Source: a candidate division KSB1 bacterium (GTDB taxonomy: Bacteria; Zhuqueibacterota; Zhuqueibacteria; Thermofontimicrobiales; Thermofontimicrobiaceae). From it: a stretch of DNA of 64,000 nt. Shown piece after piece: positions 53,018 to 60,531 of the stretch. The notes beneath the pieces are model-generated. The model saw only the letters and a list, made by a program, of their open reading frames with translations, did not search any database and had not been told where the DNA came from. How positions within the stretch are numbered: position 1 is the stretch's first letter; each line of letters opens with the position of its first letter. The stretch is from NCBI GenBank assembly GCA_034506395.1, contig JAPDPQ010000020.1, positions 40,128 through 104,127 on the forward strand, in the 5' to 3' direction. The translations under genes were made by a program, and so were the position numbers.

Positions 53018-53048
53018 ACTCCAGAACTCCAAAACTCCAATACTCCGT
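53018..53048. repeat. CTCCAATAC array, right arm of the inverted pair
   Basis: ACTCCAGAACTCCAAAACTCC and following words are the reverse complement of the GGAGTATTGGAGTTTTGG part of the array at 52464-52545. The nqrD gene begins 38 bp later. Confidence 0.75.
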
Positions 53049-53085
53049 TTTCAGGTATGATAATAAATTTTGATTCGAGGACTCT

Positions 53086-53727
53086 ATGCCAAAACCAAAA
53101 CCAATCGACATCATTCGAGACGATCTCTGGAAAAACAATCCCGTCACCGTGCAGATTTTGGGCATTTGTTCCACGCTGGCGGTGACGAACATTTTTTTGA
53201 ACACGCTCATCATGGGCCTGGGCTTGATTTTTACCACGGCATTCTCGGCGTTGACGATTTCGTTGATGAGAAATATCATTCCCGCCCGAGTGCGGATGAT
53301 GGTGCAAACGCTGGTCATTGCCGTTTATGTGGTGATCGTTGATATTTCGTTGAAAGCCTACGTGCCCGACATCAGCAAGGCGCTGGGGCCGTATGTGGGT
53401 CTCATCATTACCAACTGCATCGTGATGGGCCGACTGGAGGCATTCTCCTCGTCCAATCCGCCTGGGCTGGCGTTTCTGGATGGGATTATGTCGGGCATCG
53501 GCTATTCGTATGTCTTGCTGGTGATCGCCTTTGTGAGAGAATTGCTGGGATTTGGCACGATCCTGGGCTACCAGGTGATGAATCCGCTGATGCACGCCAT
53601 CGGCTATTCCGAGGGCTGGATCCAGTGGGCCTTTATGATCATGGCGCCTGGCGGATTTTTCATGCTGGCGATGTTTATTTGGGTGGCTAATAATATTGCC
53701 ACTCATAAAGTGGTTCATAAAGGATAA
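53086..53727 (+). CDS. nqrD: Na+-translocating NADH:quinone oxidoreductase subunit D
   Basis: This 213-residue membrane protein has six hydrophobic helices. NPVTVQILGICSTLAVTN and LIITNCIVMGRLEAFSSSNPP match NqrD (Rnf homologues differ at these points), and the paired Cys in GICSTL and TNCIVM fit the intramembrane iron-sulfur site reported for NqrD/NqrE. GAGGACTC precedes the ATG. A 103-codon frame overlaps it in another frame and is a shadow. Confidence 0.94.
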   Translation: MPKPKPIDIIRDDLWKNNPVTVQILGICSTLAVTNIFLNTLIMGLGLIFTTAFSALTISLMRNIIPARVRMMVQTLVIAVYVVIVDISLKAYVPDISKALGPYVGLIITNCIVMGRLEAFSSSNPPGLAFLDGIMSGIGYSYVLLVIAFVRELLGFGTILGYQVMNPLMHAIGYSEGWIQWAFMIMAPGGFFMLAMFIWVANNIATHKVVHKG

Positions 53728-54074
53728 TTTGGTTTAATTTAATTAGCCCCATTCATGTGCAAATTTGGGTCATTTCGATCCGCCAGCAGGCGGAGAAAAA
53801 TCTGGTATTAACGGTAAATAATCAAAGAAAAAGATTCTTCAATCCGCTTTGCGCCTACATCAGTGACAATATCCGATTGTTCTGTCATTCCGAACGGAGC
53901 GCAGCGGAGTGAGGAATCTCTAAGATTTTGAGATAAATGCATTATAAAGATTCTTCGCTGCGCTCAGAATGACATTTAGAATTAAATATACAACATATTC
54001 ACAACGCTTGTCCGTTCAGAATGAAATTATTAAGAATAACTTGAGCAAACCAAAATAAGCAGGAGCTTCGATAT
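53728..54074. repeat. TCATTCC hairpin between nqrD and nqrE
   Basis: Contains a degenerate CCGCC palindrome near 53780 and a TCATTCCGAACGGAGCG hairpin (53884-53972). It is 347 bp long in an operon that is normally tightly packed. No gene is seen. Confidence 0.75.
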
Positions 54075-54665
54075 ATGGAAGGCCTATCCCCCTGGGTGAT
54101 ATTTTTTGCATCGATCTTTACAGGCAATATTTTGCTGGTCTATTTTCTGGGAATGTGTTCGTTTCTATCAGTCTCGAAACAAGTGAATACCGCTTTGGGA
54201 CTGGGGCTGGCCGTGACATTTGTTTTGACCATCACTTCGGCGCTGAACTATGTAGTCTTTTTTTATGTTTTGGAGCCATTGGGCATTGAATACCTGCGCT
54301 ATATCGCATTCATTATCGTGATTGCGGCGGCGGTGCAGTTGCTGGAGATGATCATCGAGCGAATTTCAGAGCCATTGTACATCAACCTGGGGATTTTTCT
54401 GCCGCTGATCACGGTCAATTGTGCTATCCTGGGCGTGTCGCTGTTTATGGTCATCCGAAAATACACGTTCATTCAAAGCGTGCTGTTCGGCGCAGGCAGC
54501 GGGCTGGGCTGGCTGCTGGCGATTCTGGCGCTGGCAGGAATTCGGCAGCGATTGAACGAGAGTAAAATTCCCGCAGGATTGCGGGGGCCTGGGATTGTGC
54601 TAATTATTTCTGGGATCATGGCCATGGCGTTCATTGGGTTTTCAGGGATTGTGCAGATACAATGA
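54075..54665 (+). CDS. nqrE: Na+-translocating NADH:quinone oxidoreductase subunit E
   Basis: This 196-residue membrane protein has six helices and the NqrE hallmark YFLGMCSFLSVSKQVNTALG and LGIFLPLITVNCAILGV with the conserved membrane Cys residues. SGLGWLLAILALAGIRQR is also typical. A GCAGGAGCT ribosome site lies 10 nt upstream. It pairs with NqrD. Confidence 0.95.
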   Translation: MEGLSPWVIFFASIFTGNILLVYFLGMCSFLSVSKQVNTALGLGLAVTFVLTITSALNYVVFFYVLEPLGIEYLRYIAFIIVIAAAVQLLEMIIERISEPLYINLGIFLPLITVNCAILGVSLFMVIRKYTFIQSVLFGAGSGLGWLLAILALAGIRQRLNESKIPAGLRGPGIVLIISGIMAMAFIGFSGIVQIQ

Positions 54666-54875
54666 AAAATTCCAAATCCCAAAAACAAATCTCAAATAAA
54701 TTTCAAAAATCAATTATCAAATTTAAAACTTCTTGAGTAACTGGGAAATTGGACAATTTGGCGATTGGGTTGTTGGGAAATGTAGGAAGGCGATGATTGA
54801 TTGTTCGGGTGATTAAGGTGATCAAATCATGGAAAAGAATGATTTGGCCTTCCGAAAAATAGGCACGGAATCAAA

Positions 54876-55409
54876 ATGAAAAAGTTATTTGTCTGCTTTG
54901 CGATCATTTCGGTGATCAGCTTCTGCAGAAATGAAAAAAATCCTGTGAAGCCTGGTCTTTATGATGGCTTTGCCATCTACACCCTGGCCGATAGCACCGT
55001 GACGGCTACCGATGCAGCACAAAAACCTCTCGATTTGTTAAGCCTTGCCGACAAGCCGCTTGTTGAAGATAGCGACCTGGAATATTATCAATGGAGTGAC
55101 CATACCTTTTCGTTAAGATCTGAAGCCAATGAAAGGGTCAGACAACTGGCCAAGTCACGGCCGACAGTTTTTGGTATCCCCTTCATTGTGATGGCCAATA
55201 AGGAGCGGATCTATCTGGGGGCGTTCTGGTACGCTTTTTCATCCGTCGCTCCATTTTTCCCAACGATTGAGGTTACAGGCTATATGCTCCAGGACTATGG
55301 CTCTACTGTTTTGAAGATTAAAAAATCATGGGTCGAAGGCCAGCCTGATGTGCGGAATGATGCTCGGATTTATCAGGCGTTGAAAAAGGCGGGAGTGTTG
55401 ATACCGTGA
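54876..55409 (+). CDS. Small exported protein of unknown function between nqrE and nqrF
   Basis: This 177-residue protein has a signal peptide (KKLFVCFAIISVISFC); the Cys at about residue 17 could be a lipoprotein Cys, although the residue before it (Phe) is not canonical. The mature part contains FAIYTLADSTVTATDAAQKP and IPFIVMANKERIYLGAFW. I do not recognise a domain. It has no evident link to electron transport other than its position. Confidence 0.7.
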   Translation: MKKLFVCFAIISVISFCRNEKNPVKPGLYDGFAIYTLADSTVTATDAAQKPLDLLSLADKPLVEDSDLEYYQWSDHTFSLRSEANERVRQLAKSRPTVFGIPFIVMANKERIYLGAFWYAFSSVAPFFPTIEVTGYMLQDYGSTVLKIKKSWVEGQPDVRNDARIYQALKKAGVLIP

Positions 55410-55833
55410 GGCTTAATTTCCAAATTCCAAACCTGTCCGACAACTGGCCATAGGCGTCAACTTAAGCGGCTACTCAAGGAGGCGCTGTCATTCTGAGGAG
55501 CGAAGCGACGAAGAATCCCTTCAATAAACGCACCTACTTTCGTTAAATCAAGAGATTCTTCGCTCTCCGCCAGTTGGCGGATCGCTCAGAATGACATTGC
55601 ACTTCTAATTTGACGCCAATTGACAACTGGCGGATAAATTTCAATATTCAATTTCAAAACTGATTGGATAATTAGGCAAATAGGTAATTTGGTAATTGGG
55701 AGATTGGGAATCGATCGCTATGACGTATTTTTGATTAATGCACACTGTTTGTTTCGGTCATTAAATATTGAAGTTTGAGATTTATTTGGAATTTGGAAAT
55801 TGGGTTTTGAAATTTATGTTAAAATGAGGAATT
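55410..55833. repeat. Long palindromic element before nqrF
   Basis: A 115-bp palindromic element (55484-55600) is almost identical to the one at 2714-2826: ends TGTCATTCTGAGGAGCG and CGCTCAGAATGACA, with the CCGCCAGTTGGCGG palindrome nested (55567-55580). It is bounded on both sides by CGTCAA/TTGACG-type words, as at 2690-2860. A TAATTTGGTAATTGGG array lies at 55670-55715. No gene is seen. Confidence 0.85.
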
Positions 55834-56943
55834 ATGTTTTTAAAAATCATCATCGCTACGCTATCGATGGCAGGCATTAGTGCGCTGCTTTCTATTCTAC
55901 TGGTGATCGCTGAACATTATCTGGCCAATTATGGGGATTGCAAGATTACGATCAATGGCCAAAAAGAACTGATTGTCAAGGGTGGCTCATCGCTGCTGGC
56001 AAGTTTGGGCCGAGAAAAGATCTTTTTGCCCTCAGCCTGCGGCGGACGGGGAACCTGTGCTTATTGCAAATGCAAAGTGCTGGAAGGAGTCGGGCCAATT
56101 TTGCCCACGGAGGAACCGCTATTATCCCTTGAGGAACGAAAGAACAACATTCGTCTTTCCTGCCAGGTCAAAGTCAAAAGGGACATGAAAATTGAAATCC
56201 CCGAAGAGCTGTTCAATATCAAAGAGTTCAAGACCAGGGTGGCGTTCATCAAGGATTTAACGCATGACATCAAGTTGATCCGATTTGACTTGATTGAGCC
56301 CAATGAGATCAATTTTAGGGCAGGGCAGTATGTCCAGTTGGAAACTCAGCCGTACGATGGCGTCAAAGAGGTGGTACAGCGGGCGTATTCGATGTGCTCG
56401 CCTGCGTATGAGAAGCATTATGTGGAGTTGATGATTCGTCTCGTGCCCGAGGGGATTTGTACCACCTGGGTCTTCAAGCATTTGAAGGAGGGCGATATCG
56501 TGCGATTGATTGGGCCCATGGGCGATTTTCATCTGCACGAGGGGGATGGTGAGATCGTGATGGTGGCAGGCGGCTCGGGCATGGCACCGATGGTGTCGTT
56601 GTTGGCGGATATGGCAAAAAACAAAGAGACTCGGAAAATCACTTACTTTTTTGGGGCGCTGGCAAAGAAGGATATGTTTTATGTAGAGGAAATGAAGGAA
56701 TTCGAGCGACAGCTCCCCAATTTTAAATTTATCCCTGCGCTCTCAGCACCCGAGCCTGGCGATGATTGGGATGGAGAAATCGGATTGATCACTGTTCCAC
56801 TGGAAAAGCATCTGAAACAGATCGACACAAGCAAAGCCCAAGGATACTTGTGCGGCAGCCCTGGTATGATCAATGCTTGCACGGCGGTCATGAAAAAATA
56901 CGGCATCACCTCGGATCGGATTTTCTTTGATCCGTTTGGATAA
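55834..56943 (+). CDS. nqrF: Na+-translocating NADH:quinone oxidoreductase subunit F
   Basis: This 369-residue protein has an N-terminal membrane helix (FLKIIIATLSMAGISALLSI), a [2Fe-2S] domain with CGGRGTCAYCKC and LSCQVKV, then an FAD domain (QRAYSMCSPAY, GICTTWVF) and an NADH domain (MVAGGSGMAPMVS, GYLCGSPGMINAC). It takes electrons from NADH into the Na+-NQR chain. It is slightly shorter than the usual 405-410 residues. AATGAGGAATT precedes the ATG. Together with B-E it gives five of the six Nqr subunits. Confidence 0.95.
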   Translation: MFLKIIIATLSMAGISALLSILLVIAEHYLANYGDCKITINGQKELIVKGGSSLLASLGREKIFLPSACGGRGTCAYCKCKVLEGVGPILPTEEPLLSLEERKNNIRLSCQVKVKRDMKIEIPEELFNIKEFKTRVAFIKDLTHDIKLIRFDLIEPNEINFRAGQYVQLETQPYDGVKEVVQRAYSMCSPAYEKHYVELMIRLVPEGICTTWVFKHLKEGDIVRLIGPMGDFHLHEGDGEIVMVAGGSGMAPMVSLLADMAKNKETRKITYFFGALAKKDMFYVEEMKEFERQLPNFKFIPALSAPEPGDDWDGEIGLITVPLEKHLKQIDTSKAQGYLCGSPGMINACTAVMKKYGITSDRIFFDPFG

Positions 56944-57158
56944 TTAAGATGTAGTCCTCTTTCAAAGTGGGCTATATCTTATCGCTCCAACGGATTTTAT
57001 TTTCTACTAGTGAAAAAGCAGCGACGAATAATTTATTTAAAAAATCAGCCGTAGTTCTATCATCCGAGGGCAAATTATTTATTAGTTCTCTTTTTGTATT
57101 TGAAACTTCCATCTTGCAATATAATCTATTTTATCACCGAAAATGAGGATGCGACGAG
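56944..57158. repeat. Gap with palindrome and repeat remnants
   Basis: A TGTAGTCCTCTTTCAAAG palindrome (56947-56980) pairs with a reverse-complement partner at 57780-57816 beyond the next gene. A degenerate fold-back repeat remnant lies at 57035-57080. No gene is seen. Confidence 0.6.
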
Positions 57159-57767
57159 ATGAGCTCTCCCAAAAGTGAAAACAAATCATCTAACCAAACA
57201 AATCTAGGATATTTGCTTATTCAAGTTGTGTTAATTGTTATAGGAGTGCTTCTGGGGCTGGCAGCCAATGAGTGGCGTGTGGCACGTGCCGAGAAGGCTC
57301 AGGCAAAAAATGCGCTTCGCTACATTAAAGATGAACTGCAACGCAATAAAGAGCACGTCGCCAAAATCCTTCCATATCACACCAAATTGAGTGATACGCT
57401 AAAAGTATTTGCCGCAACGCTCTCTATGAATAAAAGAAAATTATCATTCTCAGATTTATACCGAGCAATGCCCAGCGGATTTGGCATTCCATTATTAGAA
57501 AAAACAGGGTGGCAGCTTGCCAATCAAACGGGGGCTATTGATCACATGGATTATGATCTTGCAGTATCGTTGTCAAAACTATATGCAGTGCAGGATTTCA
57601 TCCAGGCAAAATATCTTAAAGTCGGAGACAACTTTTACGTTGCTGGTAATATTAATTTAAAAGATATGAGCGGCTTGATTATTAGTTTGGCGTTGCTGGC
57701 GAATGATATTCTTATTAATGAGCAGGAGCTTTCAGAATTATATGAGGCGATGATCAAGAAGCTGTGA
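57159..57767 (+). CDS. Small membrane protein of unknown function
   Basis: This 202-residue protein has a polar N-terminus (SSPKSENKSSNQTN), one membrane helix (YLLIQVVLIVIGVLLGLAAN) and a helical extracytoplasmic part with KNALRYIKDELQRNKEHV. I do not recognise it with certainty; it is similar in layout to DUF6090-type proteins. A TGAGGATGCGACGAG ribosome region precedes the ATG. It is enclosed by inverted TGTAG palindromes on both sides. Confidence 0.75.
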   Translation: MSSPKSENKSSNQTNLGYLLIQVVLIVIGVLLGLAANEWRVARAEKAQAKNALRYIKDELQRNKEHVAKILPYHTKLSDTLKVFAATLSMNKRKLSFSDLYRAMPSGFGIPLLEKTGWQLANQTGAIDHMDYDLAVSLSKLYAVQDFIQAKYLKVGDNFYVAGNINLKDMSGLIISLALLANDILINEQELSELYEAMIKKL

Positions 57768-57824
57768 AGATGTCAGAAAAGATGTAGCCCACTTTGAAAG
57801 TGGACTACATCTTTCAAGATTTTC

Positions 57825-58086
57825 CCAACGGATTGAAACAACCCAACTGATGAAATTAAATTTAAATCTCCGTTATGCTGTTTCAATCAGTTGGATAGAA
57901 AAACGTCAGCATCTCATATCCAAAAGATTAAAATCATCATTGGAGTCAAAACATGAAACCTACCCCACTCGAAACCAAACTGCTCGATAGTTTCAAACCA
58001 GGCAAAATCACCAATGACGGCTTTTAAATGACGGTAATCGAAATGTTCATGATTTTAAAATTAATTGATATGAAAAGGAAATAGAT
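57825..58086. repeat. Left copy of the direct repeat bracketing the MNT/HEPN pair, with truncated gene copy
   Basis: A reverse CGGAT copy at 57825-57851 and a forward copy at 57869-57894 are followed by DNA that is nearly identical to 58883-59038 (57869-58025, about 157 bp). The copy includes an ATG at 57953 and 24 codons of the gene at 58967, then a stop. After the stop, weak similarity to the next codons of that gene persists (DGNRNVHDF against EDTRHVHDI), so this is a decayed duplicate of the gene start. Confidence 0.85.
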
Positions 58087-58404
58087 ATGATTTCAAAAAA
58101 ACAAATCGATTCATTGGTCAATATCATAATTAAAAAATTTAATCCTCAAAAAATCTTTTTGTTCGGCTCCTATGCTTATGGCAATCCTGCAATGGAGAGC
58201 GATCTTGACCTTTGCATTATTACTAAGCTTGGAGGGAAAAGAAAAATCGAATTAATACGAGACATTCGAAAAGAAATAAGAGGCTATTTTCAATTCCCGC
58301 TGGATATTCTTGTTTATGATTACATCGAGTTTCAGCAGCGATCATCGCTTCCTAACACATTGGAATATAAAATATCAAAACAAGGAATTCTGATCAATGG
58401 ATAA
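58087..58404 (+). CDS. MNT-family nucleotidyltransferase
   Basis: This 105-residue protein has KIFLFGSYAYGNPAMESDLDL, the nucleotidyltransferase motif with GS and DxD. It overlaps the HEPN gene by 8 nt. It differs from the MNT at 44968 and belongs to the larger type that pairs with the KTHDL-type HEPN proteins. It should act as antitoxin or modifier of its partner. Confidence 0.9.
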   Translation: MISKKQIDSLVNIIIKKFNPQKIFLFGSYAYGNPAMESDLDLCIITKLGGKRKIELIRDIRKEIRGYFQFPLDILVYDYIEFQQRSSLPNTLEYKISKQGILING

Positions 58405-58795
58405 ATTCCAGATTGTCCAGGAGTGGTTTGATATTGCTGATACAGATTTAGCATCTGCTAAATATTTGCAATCCATGCATCCCATTCCCATCGAAATAAT
58501 TTGTTACCATTGCCAACAATCCGCTGAAAAATATTTAAAAGGTTTCTTGGCGTGGAATGAACATGAAGTAATTAAAACCCATGATTTGGTTTTGCTAAAC
58601 CAATTATGTCTCAGTTATGATGAAGGATTCAAATCAATTGAAGAGGAATGCTTGCGATTAACTGATTATGCTGTGAATGTCCGATATCCTTATCCGATGG
58701 ATTTGAATGAAACCGATATGAAATTGGCGATCAAAGATGCGGAGAAAATAAAAGAGTTCGTTCTAAATAAAGTTAGGTCAGCAAGTCCAAACTAA
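58397..58795 (+). CDS. HEPN-domain protein partner of the MNT
   Basis: This 132-residue all-helical protein has QQSAEKYLKGFLAWNEH and KTHDLVLL, the HEPN pattern of the MNT-associated family, without a clear RxxxxH catalytic motif. These pairs are nucleotide-modification or toxin-antitoxin modules, and it is uncertain which HEPN proteins of this kind are active RNases. The frame is intact, unlike the HEPN gene at 45255. Confidence 0.9.
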   Translation: MDKFQIVQEWFDIADTDLASAKYLQSMHPIPIEIICYHCQQSAEKYLKGFLAWNEHEVIKTHDLVLLNQLCLSYDEGFKSIEEECLRLTDYAVNVRYPYPMDLNETDMKLAIKDAEKIKEFVLNKVRSASPN

Positions 58796-58839
58796 AATGT
58801 AACATATCGGACCAGGCGATGCATTTCATCTTCATTCCC

Positions 58840-59038
58840 AGCGAATTCAAACAACCCAACTGATAAGAGTCTCAGGACAAAATCCGTTATGCTGTTTCAA
58901 TCAGTTGGATAGAAAAACGTCAGCATCTCATATCCAAAAGATTAAAATCATCATTGGAGTCAAAACATGAAACCTACCCCACTCGAAACCAAACTGCTCA
59001 ATAATTTCAAACCAGGCAAAATCACCAAAGACGGCTTT
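58840..59038. repeat. Right copy of the direct repeat, covering the upstream region and first codons of the next gene
   Basis: 58883-59038 repeats 57869-58025 with only a few mismatches at offset 1014 bp. It covers about 84 bp upstream of the ATG and about 72 bp of coding sequence. A degenerate reverse CGGAT copy lies at about 58843-58868. Confidence 0.85.
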
Positions 59039-59428
59039 CTGGGCGAGGACACCCGACATGTGCACGACATCATTCAGGAAGATTTGCTCACGCTCTCCCG
59101 CCTGGGCGTAGAGGCGGAAGCCATTGCTGATCGGCTCCAATATTTTATTGAAGAAGGAAAAAAAGGATTGGAGACGAAGGTCGATCTGGGCGATTTTACG
59201 GTTCAAATTTCCTGGGATCGGGGACTGCTGCCCTGTCCCTTTGGCGAGCCGAGACGGCAACACAAAATTATCGCCACGCTGGTCAATAAAAAATTGAACA
59301 AAGAAATCAAATATTCTCAGTTGAATGTGCACATGATCAAAGAACATGGTTTTTTTGAGGGGAAGGGGAGCACCTTTCGGTTGGAGCCTGAGGAACTGGT
59401 TCAGGTATTAGAATTGAAGCGTGCTTAA
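58967..59428 (+). CDS. Conserved hypothetical cytosolic protein
   Basis: This 153-residue protein has EDTRHVHDIIQEDLLTLSRLG, a conserved-looking PCPFGEPRRQHKI and HMIKEHGFFEGKGSTFRLEP. I do not recognise the family; it has no signal peptide or membrane helix. Its first 24 codons and upstream region exist in a second, decayed copy at 57953, on the other side of the MNT/HEPN pair. ATTGGAGTC precedes the ATG as ribosome site. Confidence 0.8.
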   Translation: MKPTPLETKLLNNFKPGKITKDGFLGEDTRHVHDIIQEDLLTLSRLGVEAEAIADRLQYFIEEGKKGLETKVDLGDFTVQISWDRGLLPCPFGEPRRQHKIIATLVNKKLNKEIKYSQLNVHMIKEHGFFEGKGSTFRLEPEELVQVLELKRA

Positions 59429-59482
59429 TATCTAAATTCCAGATCTCAAAAAACAAATTCCAAATAAATTCCAATGAACAAA

Positions 59483-59732
59483 ATGTCAAATTCCAATCAG
59501 AAAGATGGTTCGGACGCTGGCCTTTGTCCTGAGTATGATCTAGCAGAGCGATTAAAAAAATGAAGTTCGTGGGAAATATCCCGAACGGTTTCGTGCAGGT
59601 ACGAATTTAGTTTTGCTCGAACCTGATATTGCCAGAGCTTTTCCTACTGACAAATCAGTTAATGAAGCTTTACGTCTAGTAATCCAATTAACCAGAATTC
59701 CCAATCATAAAAAACGAGTAGCATTACGGTAA
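59483..59732 (+). pseudogene. Small antitoxin-like gene with a frameshift at an A7 run
   Basis: From ATG 59483 the frame reads 26 codons, ending GLCPEYDLAERLKK at TGA 59561. In the +1 frame the protein continues as EVRGKYPERFRAGTNLVLLE to TAA 59730. With six instead of seven A (59554-59560) the two parts join as AERLKNEVRGKY. The VRGKYPERF...VNEALR pattern is one I recall from small proteins encoded next to AbiEii-like nucleotidyltransferases, as here. The gene is too broken to be listed as a frame by a simple scan. Sequencing error, mutation and slippage are all possible. Confidence 0.65.
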
Positions 59733-59744
59733 GTCAATTAATAT

Positions 59745-60221
59745 ATGGCCAATCAATTCCAAAAATTCCTTGCTGTCATTGAGGCGCTCAATAAATTTGA
59801 GGTTGAATATGTTCTGGTGGGCGGCGTCGCTGTGATTCTTCATGGCCTGGAGCGATTAACTCGGGACATCGATATTTTTGTCGAGGATTCCGCTACAAAT
59901 ATTGATCGGCTCAAAATGGCGCTGCGTTCGCTTTATGATGATCCAGAGATCGATGAGATTACATTAGATGAATTGCGTAACTATGCAGTGATTCGCTACG
60001 GGACACCCGATGGATTTTATATCGATATTATGACTAGGCTTGGTGAGACCTTCTCGTTCCAAGATCTGGAATATGAAACCATCGAGTTTGGTCAGATAAA
60101 AATAAAAATTGCTACGCCAGAAACGCTCTTTAAGATGAAGCAAAACACCTTGCGGCTTCAGGATAAAGCTGATGCTTTATTTTTGCAAGAAATCATCCAA
60201 CAGCGAAAATCGGATCAATAA
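59745..60221 (+). CDS. AbiEii/DUF6036-like nucleotidyltransferase
   Basis: This 158-residue protein has YVLVGGVAVILHGLERLTRDIDI, the nucleotidyltransferase motif with GG and a DxD, and a short C-terminal domain (IKIATPETLFKMK). It is similar to AbiEii-like and DUF6036 toxins in type IV toxin-antitoxin systems. It follows the broken antitoxin-like gene by 12 bp. AAGTCAATT precedes the ATG, so the ribosome site is weak. Confidence 0.85.
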   Translation: MANQFQKFLAVIEALNKFEVEYVLVGGVAVILHGLERLTRDIDIFVEDSATNIDRLKMALRSLYDDPEIDEITLDELRNYAVIRYGTPDGFYIDIMTRLGETFSFQDLEYETIEFGQIKIKIATPETLFKMKQNTLRLQDKADALFLQEIIQQRKSDQ

Positions 60222-60225
60222 AATT

Positions 60226-60480
60226 ATGCCTATCTATAAATATAAAACCTTTGAAGAGGCCGAACAGGCGCTTTGGAATTTCAATCCCGATGAGAAGTAC
60301 TTGCAGCGAGTGGAAGAGTTGTGGGAATTTGCCAATCAGTTGAATCCCATTGTTTATCCCAGAGGGATTTTTAAATTCAAGACAATTGAAGAGGCCAATC
60401 GCCATCGGGAAGCAATCGAGATTGAACATGTAAAAAAGGTGGCCGTTCGGAGAATGGGATACGCTCGATCGGAAGAATAA
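60226..60480 (+). CDS. Small conserved protein following the nucleotidyltransferase
   Basis: This 84-residue acidic protein has PIYKYKTFEEAEQALWNFNP and YPRGIFKFKTIEEANRHRE, a repeat of KYKTFEEAE-type sequences. It begins 4 bp after the nucleotidyltransferase stop, so it is in the same operon. I recall similar proteins beside DUF6036 genes, possibly as an accessory of the module. No enzyme motif is seen. An upstream start at 60172 overlaps the previous gene and is less likely. Confidence 0.75.
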   Translation: MPIYKYKTFEEAEQALWNFNPDEKYLQRVEELWEFANQLNPIVYPRGIFKFKTIEEANRHREAIEIEHVKKVAVRRMGYARSEE

Positions 60481-60531
60481 ATCTATTATTCCATGGCTTA
60501 GAAATTAGCACGCCTGTTGAAGGAGCACAAA

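Noticed and set aside
52909..53718. 269-codon His-rich frame on the - strand
   Set aside because: It is antisense to nqrD and part of the four-helix-bundle gene; composition is that of a shadow frame.
50241..56943. Interpretation of the electron-transport operon as Rnf
   Set aside because: The D and E subunits match NqrD and NqrE at diagnostic segments, and the last gene is an NqrF with FAD/NADH domains, which Rnf lacks.
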